A DNA stretch of 6,839 nt. Source: Burkholderiales bacterium. GTDB lineage: Bacteria > Pseudomonadota > Gammaproteobacteria > Burkholderiales > Burkholderiaceae_E. Made by a program: the position numbers and the translations under genes. Under the pieces are notes generated by a model. It was not told the DNA's origin. It worked only from the letters and a program-made list of their open reading frames with translations, and searched no databases. Shown piece by piece: positions 1-3,973 of the stretch (position 1 is its first letter; each line of letters starts with the position of its first letter). The stretch lies in the NCBI GenBank assembly GCA_020348765.1, contig CP070753.1, positions 1,998,479 through 2,005,317 on the forward strand, read 5' to 3'.

Positions 1-7
1 GAGATGG

Positions 8-39
8 TTGAAATGTGAGCGCTAAGTCGTTCATATAAC
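8..39 (+). promoter_or_regulatory. possible weak promoter upstream of pilG
   Basis: This is the only AT-rich stretch in a very GC-rich window and it lies directly upstream of the first operon gene. A TTGAAA (8-13) resembles a -35 box and TATAAC (34-39) matches the -10 consensus at five of six positions. The spacing between them is 20 bases, longer than the usual 16-18. A shifted CATATA (32-37) would give 18 bases but is a poorer -10. A start near base 46 would leave a leader of about 95 bases containing the palindrome at 77-103. The assignment rests on hexamer matching alone and is weak. Confidence 0.25.
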
Positions 40-76
40 AGGAAGTTTTTTGCCACGAACCTTTGACCACCGAAGA

Positions 77-103
77 GGGCTCCGATTAGAATCGCCAGAG
101 CCC
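77..103. promoter_or_regulatory. imperfect palindrome / stem-loop in the pilG leader
   Basis: GGGCTC (77-82) pairs with GAGCCC (98-103), and directly inside it CGATT (83-87) pairs with AATCG (90-94) around a central AG. Bases 95-97 (CCA) form a three-base bulge on one side. As RNA this gives a 6-bp outer stem, a bulge and a 4-bp inner stem closed by a TAGA loop. As DNA it could be an operator. No run of T follows on either strand, so it does not look like an intrinsic terminator. It ends 38 bases before the pilG ATG. The symmetry is plain; a function is inferred. Confidence 0.45.
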
Positions 104-141
104 GGGCGGGTCGGTGACGGCATCAGGCTGAAGGGGAACCC

Positions 142-543
142 ATGACGAGCGCAGCGGACCTGTCGGGGCTGAAGGTGATGGTGATCGATGACAGCAACAC
201 CATCCGGCGCAGCGCGGAAATCTTTCTCGGGCAGGCGGGCTGTCAGGTGATCGTGGCCGAGGACGGCTTCGATGCACTGTCGAAGATCGCCGACCACGAG
301 CCGGACCTGATCTTCTGCGACATCGTGATGCCGCGGCTGGACGGCTACCAGACCTGCGCGCTGATCAAGAAGAGCCCGGACTTCGGTTCCATCCCGGTGG
401 TCATGCTCTCGAGCAAGGACGGTCTGTTCGACCGCGCCCGGGGCCGCATGGTGGGTTCGCAGGAATACCTGACCAAGCCGTTCACGAAGGACAGCCTGCT
501 CAGGAGCGTTGCGCAGCACACGCGGCGCTCGGTGGCCGCCTGA
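142..543 (+). CDS. pilG: PilG, CheY-like twitching-motility response regulator
   Basis: This 133-residue protein is a single receiver (REC) domain with no output domain. The acidic pair is Asp16-Asp17 and the phospho-acceptor is Asp60, in FCDIVMPRLDG. The switch Ser90 is in MLSSKDG, and Lys112-Pro113 is in LTKPF, so all catalytic positions are intact. Length is close to Pseudomonas PilG. In that family PilG accepts phosphate from ChpA and promotes pilus extension and cAMP signalling in the cytoplasm. The start is supported by AAGGGGAA six to seven bases before the ATG and by the usual short N-terminus ahead of the LKVMVIDDS strand. It is the first gene of the operon, and the stop is 16 bases before pilH. 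Being first of two REC genes before pilI-pilJ-chpA separates it from a generic CheY. Confidence 0.93.
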   Translation: MTSAADLSGLKVMVIDDSNTIRRSAEIFLGQAGCQVIVAEDGFDALSKIADHEPDLIFCDIVMPRLDGYQTCALIKKSPDFGSIPVVMLSSKDGLFDRARGRMVGSQEYLTKPFTKDSLLRSVAQHTRRSVAA

Positions 544-545
544 GC

Positions 546-555
546 AGGAAAGGGA
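546..555 (+). promoter_or_regulatory. ribosome binding site that fixes the pilH start
   Basis: AGGAAAGGGA lies in the short pilG-pilH gap, just upstream of the tandem ATG codons at 560 and 563. It favours these over the in-frame ATG at 509, which lies inside pilG and would add a non-conserved basic tail ahead of the receiver fold. Confidence 0.6.
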
Positions 556-559
556 ACCG

Positions 560-937
560 ATGATGGTTGCGCACAAAGTCCTGATCGTCGACGACTCGCC
601 GACCGAGCGCTATTTCCTGGCCGACCTGCTGACCCGCAACGGGTACGAGGTGCTGACGGCCGAGAACGGCGACGAGGCCATCGCCAAGACCCGCAGCGAG
701 CGTCCGGGCCTGGTGGTGATGGACGTGGTGATGCCCGGTGCCAGCGGCTACCAGGTCACCCGCGCGCTGTCACGCGATCCGGACACCCAGACCATTCCGG
801 TGATCCTGTGCACCAGCAAGGGCGCCGAGACCGACCGCATCTGGGGCCTGCGCCAGGGGGCACGCGAGTACCTGGTCAAGCCGATCAAGCCCGAGGAGCT
901 GCTGGCCAAGGTGGCCGAGCTCTGTCCGGCAGGGTGA
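560..937 (+). CDS. pilH: PilH, CheY-like twitching-motility response regulator
   Basis: This 125-residue protein is a stand-alone receiver domain. Acidic residues are Asp11-Asp12 (VLIVDDSP), the phospho-acceptor is Asp55 (VMDVVMPG), the switch is Thr85 (LCTSKG) and the invariant lysine is Lys107 (LVKPIKPEEL). In the family, PilH is the second Pil-Chp regulator; it acts against or tempers PilG output, partly as a phosphate sink, and is linked to pilus retraction. The start at 560 is chosen because a good ribosome site ends a few bases before it and the mature length matches PilH. The next codon is also ATG, so 563 cannot be excluded. An upstream in-frame ATG at 509 would give 142 residues but overlaps pilG. 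The gene sits 16 bases after pilG and 10 before pilI. Confidence 0.92.
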   Translation: MMVAHKVLIVDDSPTERYFLADLLTRNGYEVLTAENGDEAIAKTRSERPGLVVMDVVMPGASGYQVTRALSRDPDTQTIPVILCTSKGAETDRIWGLRQGAREYLVKPIKPEELLAKVAELCPAG

Positions 938-947
938 CCGCGGCGCC

Positions 948-1475
948 ATGACCCGAGCCCAGTCCGGTACCCAGTCCCAGAACCTGCGCGAATTCCAGGC
1001 CCGACTGGCGGAGCGCTTGCGCCAGGCGGCCGCGGCGCCCAACGTGTCGGCACGGCTGGGCCTGCAGATCGGCGAGGCCCGTTTCCTGGTCGAGCTGTCC
1101 GAGGCCGGAGAGATCCTGCCGGTGCCGCCGATCACGCCGGTGCCGCTGACCCGGGATTGGTTCAAGGGCGTGGTCAACCTGCGCGGCACGCTGCACTCGG
1201 TGATCGACCTGCAGCGCTTCATGGGACTCGGGTTCACGCCAACCGACCGCGAGTCGCGGCTGGTCGCCTTCGGCGCCAAGGTCGGCGTCAACGCGGGCGT
1301 GGTCGTCTCGCGCATGCTGGGCCTGCGCAACATCGGCGCGATGCAGCAGGGCCCGGAGCCGGCCGAGGACGGCTGGCTGCAGAGCGCGTGGATCGACAGT
1401 GACGGCGCCACCTGGCGCGAGCTCAGCCTGATCCGGCTGGCGCGCGACGAGCGGTTCATGGTCGTGGGCCGGTGA
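948..1475 (+). CDS. pilI: PilI, CheW-type coupling protein
   Basis: This 175-residue protein is a CheW domain from about residue 35 to 173, preceded by an amphipathic, Ala/Arg/Gln-rich N-terminal helix (about 10-32). The clearest family signature is WFKGVVNLRG (71-80) followed by HSVIDLQRFMG (83-93), the conserved beta-hairpin that contacts receptor and kinase. GLQIGEARFLVEL (38-50) is the first strand pair. CheW adaptors link the cytoplasmic tip of a chemoreceptor to a CheA kinase; here the partners should be PilJ and ChpA, encoded next. The start is 10 bases after the pilH stop. The only purine-rich stretch, AGGGTGA at 931-937, overlaps that stop with loose spacing, which suggests translational coupling. 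Identity as PilI rather than the accessory CheW-like ChpC follows from position. Confidence 0.9.
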   Translation: MTRAQSGTQSQNLREFQARLAERLRQAAAAPNVSARLGLQIGEARFLVELSEAGEILPVPPITPVPLTRDWFKGVVNLRGTLHSVIDLQRFMGLGFTPTDRESRLVAFGAKVGVNAGVVVSRMLGLRNIGAMQQGPEPAEDGWLQSAWIDSDGATWRELSLIRLARDERFMVVGR

Positions 1476-1502
1476 GCTCGCGCCGAGAATTCGGAGTCAT
1501 CG

Positions 1503-3800
1503 ATGGCAGGCAAGCTCTCTAGTCTTTGGGGTCCGCGCGCCGACTTGCGTGGCGAGGCGGACGACGCCGACGTGATCGAGGCCATGCGCAACGGCGACGG
1601 CGTGAACGATGCGCTCGGCGCCGACACCATCGACCCGACCGCGCTGATGGTGCCGACCATCTCCGACGAAACGCTGCGCGGCGAGACCCTGATGGACGAG
1701 GGCATGCGGCGCTCTCGCGGCCGGGGCGCGCGGGCCGTGCGGCGCTTGCCCCTGATCGGCAACTGGCCGCTGCGCCGCCAGCTGCAGACCCTGCTGCCGG
1801 TGCTGGCGGTGTCGCTGGTGCTCGCGTTCTTCTTCCTGTGGCTCGATTCGCGTCAGTCCGAGGACATGACCGTGCAGACGCAGATCGTCGGCGACTCGCT
1901 GATGCATTCGCAGCGCCTGGCCAAGGAGATGCCGTATGCGCTCGCCGGCACGCCGGAGGCGTTCGCGAGTCTGCGCGAAAGCCGCGATCAGCTGACGCGC
2001 AACTTCGAGGCCCTGCGCAGCGGCGCGCAGCTGGCCGGCGTGCGGGTCGAGTCGGTGCAGCCCGAGCTGCAGCCTGCGCTGCAGCAGCTGGCCGAGCTCT
2101 GGCAGGGCACCGAGCGGGCCGCCAGCGGGGTGCTGGCGCAGGAGCGGCTGCTGGTCGCGCTCGGCACGCTCACGCGCAAGGTCAATGCGAGCAGTCCGCG
2201 CATGCTGGCGATCGCCGAGCAGGTCGCGCAGCTCAAGGCCCAGAGCGGCGGGTCGCGCGAGGTCGCGGCGGCCGGACAGGTCGGCATGCTGTCGCAGCGC
2301 CTGGCCAAGAACATCAACCTGCTGCTGACCACGCCGGTGGTCAACCCGGAGATCGAGCAGCAGTTGCTGAGCGACACCGAGCAGCTGCGCCTGCTGACCG
2401 AGGGGCTGCTTTCGGGCAATGCGCAGCTGAGGCTTGCGCCGGCGAGCGGTGAACTGGTCGAGCCGCTGACCGAGCTGCGGGCGCTGTTCAACGACATCGA
2501 CGTGTCGATGTCCAGCATCAATGCCAGCATGCAGAACCTGCGTGCGGCCAAGCAGGGCGAGCAGCGCGTGTTCTCGGACAGCGAACGGCTGCGCGCGCAG
2601 CTGACCGAGGTGCAGCGCGGGCTGGCCGGGCTGCACCGGGGCATGAGCGCGAACCTGTGGTTCGTGACCGGCTTCGGTCTGCTGGCGCTGTTCTCGGCGC
2701 TGGCGCTGGCGCGCGTGTACGTCGACGACAGCCGCAGCAAGGCCGAGGACGCCGAGCAGCAGCGCCACGAGGCCGAGCGTCTCGAGCAGGAAGCCAAGCG
2801 CACCAACGACCAGAACCAGGCCGCGATCCTGCGCCTGATGAACGAGCTGCAGGAGGTCGCAGACGGCGACCTGACCGTGCACGCGACCGTGTCCGAGGAC
2901 ATCACCGGCGCGATCGCCGACTCGGTCAACTACACCATCGAGGAGCTGCGCAGCCTGGTGTCGCGCATCAACAGCACCGCGGCCCAGGTCAACGAGGCTT
3001 CGTCCAAGGCGCAGATGATCTCGGGCAGCCTGCTGGCTGCCTCAGAGCATCAGTCGCGCGAAATTCGCGAGACCGGCGAGGCGGTGCTGAAGATGGCGCA
3101 GCAGATCAACGTCGTGTCGCAGAGCGCGGCCGAGTCGGCCAAGGTCGCGCGCCAGTCCCTGGCCGCGGCCGAGGACGGCTCGCACGCGGTGCAGAACGCG
3201 ATCTCGGGCATGAACGACATCCGCGAGCACATCCAGGAGACGTCCAAGCGCATCAAGCGCCTCGGCGAGTCGTCGCAGGAAATCGGCGAGATCGTCGAGC
3301 TGATCTCGGACATCACCGAGCAGACCAACGTGCTCGCGCTCAATGCGGCGATCCAGGCTGCGTCGGCCGGCGAGGCCGGGCGCGGGTTCACGGTCGTGGC
3401 CGAGGAGGTGCAGCGGCTGGCCGAGCGCTCGGCCGAGGCCACCAAGCAGATCGCGGCGCTGATCCGCACCATCCAGACCGACACCCAGGATGCGGTCAGC
3501 GCCATGGAGCTGAGCACGCAGGGCGTGGTCGAGGGCGCGCGGCTGTCGGACGCGGCCGGGCAGTCGCTCGAAGGCATCGGCATGGTGTCCAGGCAGCTGG
3601 CCGAGCTGATCGAGAACATCTCGTCGAACACGTCGCGCCAGGCGGCCTCGGCCGGCACCGTCGCGCAGAGCATCCAGCGCATCCTGCTCGTGACCGAGCA
3701 GACCAGCGAGGGCACGCAACAGACCGCGCAGTCGATCCGGCAGCTCTCCGAGCTCGCGCAGCAGCTGAAGAGCTCGGTGTCGCGATTCAAGGTGACCTGA
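1503..3800 (+). CDS. pilJ: PilJ, type IV pilus methyl-accepting chemoreceptor
   Basis: This 765-residue transmembrane receptor has, in order: a cytoplasmic N-terminal extension (1-90, acidic at 17-66 then Arg-rich at 69-92); TM1 (about 94-114); a periplasmic sensor (115-384) with two PilJ-type modules each bearing SQRLAK (136-141 and 264-269); TM2 (about 385-403); a charged helix (405-436); a HAMP-like segment (about 437-485); and a long signalling hairpin. The hairpin tip, including [20 protein letters not shown], lies near 600-645. The C-terminus is SRFKVT, with no CheR/CheB-docking pentapeptide. As I recall, Pseudomonas PilJ has about 680 residues, so the excess is mostly N-terminal. The start is backed by GGAG at 1493-1496 with six-base spacing and by coding-like GC3 through the extension. 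An internal ATG at 1704 would give about 698 residues but has a poorly spaced ribosome site. PilJ senses pilin or surface signals and controls ChpA through PilI. Confidence 0.94.
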   Translation: MAGKLSSLWGPRADLRGEADDADVIEAMRNGDGVNDALGADTIDPTALMVPTISDETLRGETLMDEGMRRSRGRGARAVRRLPLIGNWPLRRQLQTLLPVLAVSLVLAFFFLWLDSRQSEDMTVQTQIVGDSLMHSQRLAKEMPYALAGTPEAFASLRESRDQLTRNFEALRSGAQLAGVRVESVQPELQPALQQLAELWQGTERAASGVLAQERLLVALGTLTRKVNASSPRMLAIAEQVAQLKAQSGGSREVAAAGQVGMLSQRLAKNINLLLTTPVVNPEIEQQLLSDTEQLRLLTEGLLSGNAQLRLAPASGELVEPLTELRALFNDIDVSMSSINASMQNLRAAKQGEQRVFSDSERLRAQLTEVQRGLAGLHRGMSANLWFVTGFGLLALFSALALARVYVDDSRSKAEDAEQQRHEAERLEQEAKRTNDQNQAAILRLMNELQEVADGDLTVHATVSEDITGAIADSVNYTIEELRSLVSRINSTAAQVNEASSKAQMISGSLLAASEHQSREIRETGEAVLKMAQQINVVSQSAAESAKVARQSLAAAEDGSHAVQNAISGMNDIREHIQETSKRIKRLGESSQEIGEIVELISDITEQTNVLALNAAIQAASAGEAGRGFTVVAEEVQRLAERSAEATKQIAALIRTIQTDTQDAVSAMELSTQGVVEGARLSDAAGQSLEGIGMVSRQLAELIENISSNTSRQAASAGTVAQSIQRILLVTEQTSEGTQQTAQSIRQLSELAQQLKSSVSRFKVT

Positions 3801-3811
3801 AGAGGCGGCTG

Positions 3812-3973
3812 GTGCGAGCGCGCGCACGAGTCCCGGCTCGGCGGTCCACGCGACGGCCCATTCGACGGCCTGTTCGACGGCCTGTTCGACGGCCTGTTCG
3901 ACGGCCTGTTCGACGGCCCGAACCGACACCGGTGCCGGCAGGCACCGACCGATTGTCCAAGGTTTCCGGATGA
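3812..3973 (+). CDS. doubtful small ORF, Arg/Pro-rich RRPV-repeat peptide
   Basis: A 53-codon frame starts with GTG at 3812, six bases after AGAGG (3801-3805), and stops with TGA at 3971-3973. The stop overlaps the chpA start as ATGA, the arrangement typical of translational coupling. The predicted peptide has 18 Arg and 10 Pro, with the tetrapeptide RRP(I/V) repeated five times from residues 18 to 33 and nearby, all encoded by the 12-base DNA repeat. There is no known domain. The same frame stays open far upstream inside pilJ as a GC-rich shadow, so openness itself is poor evidence. The best argument for translation is the ribosome-like site plus the ATGA overlap; the best argument against is that a 12-base repeat is open in any frame lacking a stop. 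It is probably non-coding or a leader peptide. Confidence 0.22.
   Translation: MRARARVPARRSTRRPIRRPVRRPVRRPVRRPVRRPEPTPVPAGTDRLSKVSG
3851..3922. repeat. 12-base tandem repeat (four perfect plus two edge copies)
   Basis: Unit CGACGGCCTGTT occurs perfectly at 3863-3874, 3875-3886, 3887-3898 and 3899-3910. Diverged copies flank it: CGACGGCCCATT at 3851-3862 and CGACGGCCCGAA at 3911-3922. The pattern of perfect central copies and degenerate edges is typical of arrays that expand and contract by replication slippage. The unit length is a multiple of three, so copy changes would not shift any reading frame through it. It lies 48 bases before the chpA start. Confidence 0.95.
3930..3947 (+). promoter_or_regulatory. 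short hairpin in the chpA leader
   Basis: CGGTGCC (3930-3936) and GGCACCG (3941-3947) form a perfect 7-bp stem around the loop GGCA. It ends 22 bases before the chpA ATG and 11 bases before its AAGG ribosome site. No T-run follows, so it is not a canonical terminator. It could stabilise the downstream mRNA, affect chpA translation, or have no role. Confidence 0.4.

Larger units (their letters stand above)
3801..3969. other. pilJ-chpA spacer, site where pilK sits in Pseudomonas
   Basis: This is the only sizeable gap inside the operon. It contains the 12-base tandem repeat (3851-3922), a small hairpin (3930-3947) and the chpA ribosome site AAGG (3959-3962, seven bases before the ATG). In Pseudomonas a CheR-type methyltransferase gene, pilK, lies between pilJ and chpA. 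This spacer is far too short for it and I recognise no remnant. Absence of pilK at this position fits what I recall of Xanthomonas-type Pil-Chp clusters. Confidence 0.7.

Noticed and set aside
11..29. AAATGTGA (11-18) as a CRP/Vfr binding site, attractive because Pil-Chp acts on cAMP in Pseudomonas.
   Set aside because: Only the left half matches. The expected TCACA half after six bases reads AGTCG, and the position relative to the possible -10 is not one expected for activation.
46..51. Run of six T as the tail of a terminator for a gene upstream of the window.
   Set aside because: No GC-rich hairpin precedes it within the visible sequence.
509..559. Upstream in-frame ATG for pilH at 509.
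   Set aside because: It lies inside pilG, adds 17 non-conserved residues and lacks a good ribosome site, whereas 560 has one and gives the normal PilH length.
1704..1706. Internal ATG as the pilJ start, giving a length closer to Pseudomonas PilJ.
   Set aside because: The purine stretch is only about two bases away from it, and the preceding 67 codons look like real coding sequence and follow a well-spaced GGAG at 1493.
3851..3922. The regular repeat array as a CRISPR.
   Set aside because: The 12-base units abut with no spacers, so it is a simple tandem repeat.
3930..3947. Hairpin as a transcription terminator between pilJ and chpA.
   Set aside because: The stem is only 7 bp and is followed by mixed sequence with no T-run. 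chpA also has no obvious promoter of its own in the spacer.
2657..3973. A 438-codon plus-strand frame overlapping the 3' half of pilJ.
   Set aside because: It is an out-of-phase shadow of pilJ, rich in Arg/Gly/Ala, with no domains. Only its last part, from GTG 3812, is kept as a doubtful small ORF.
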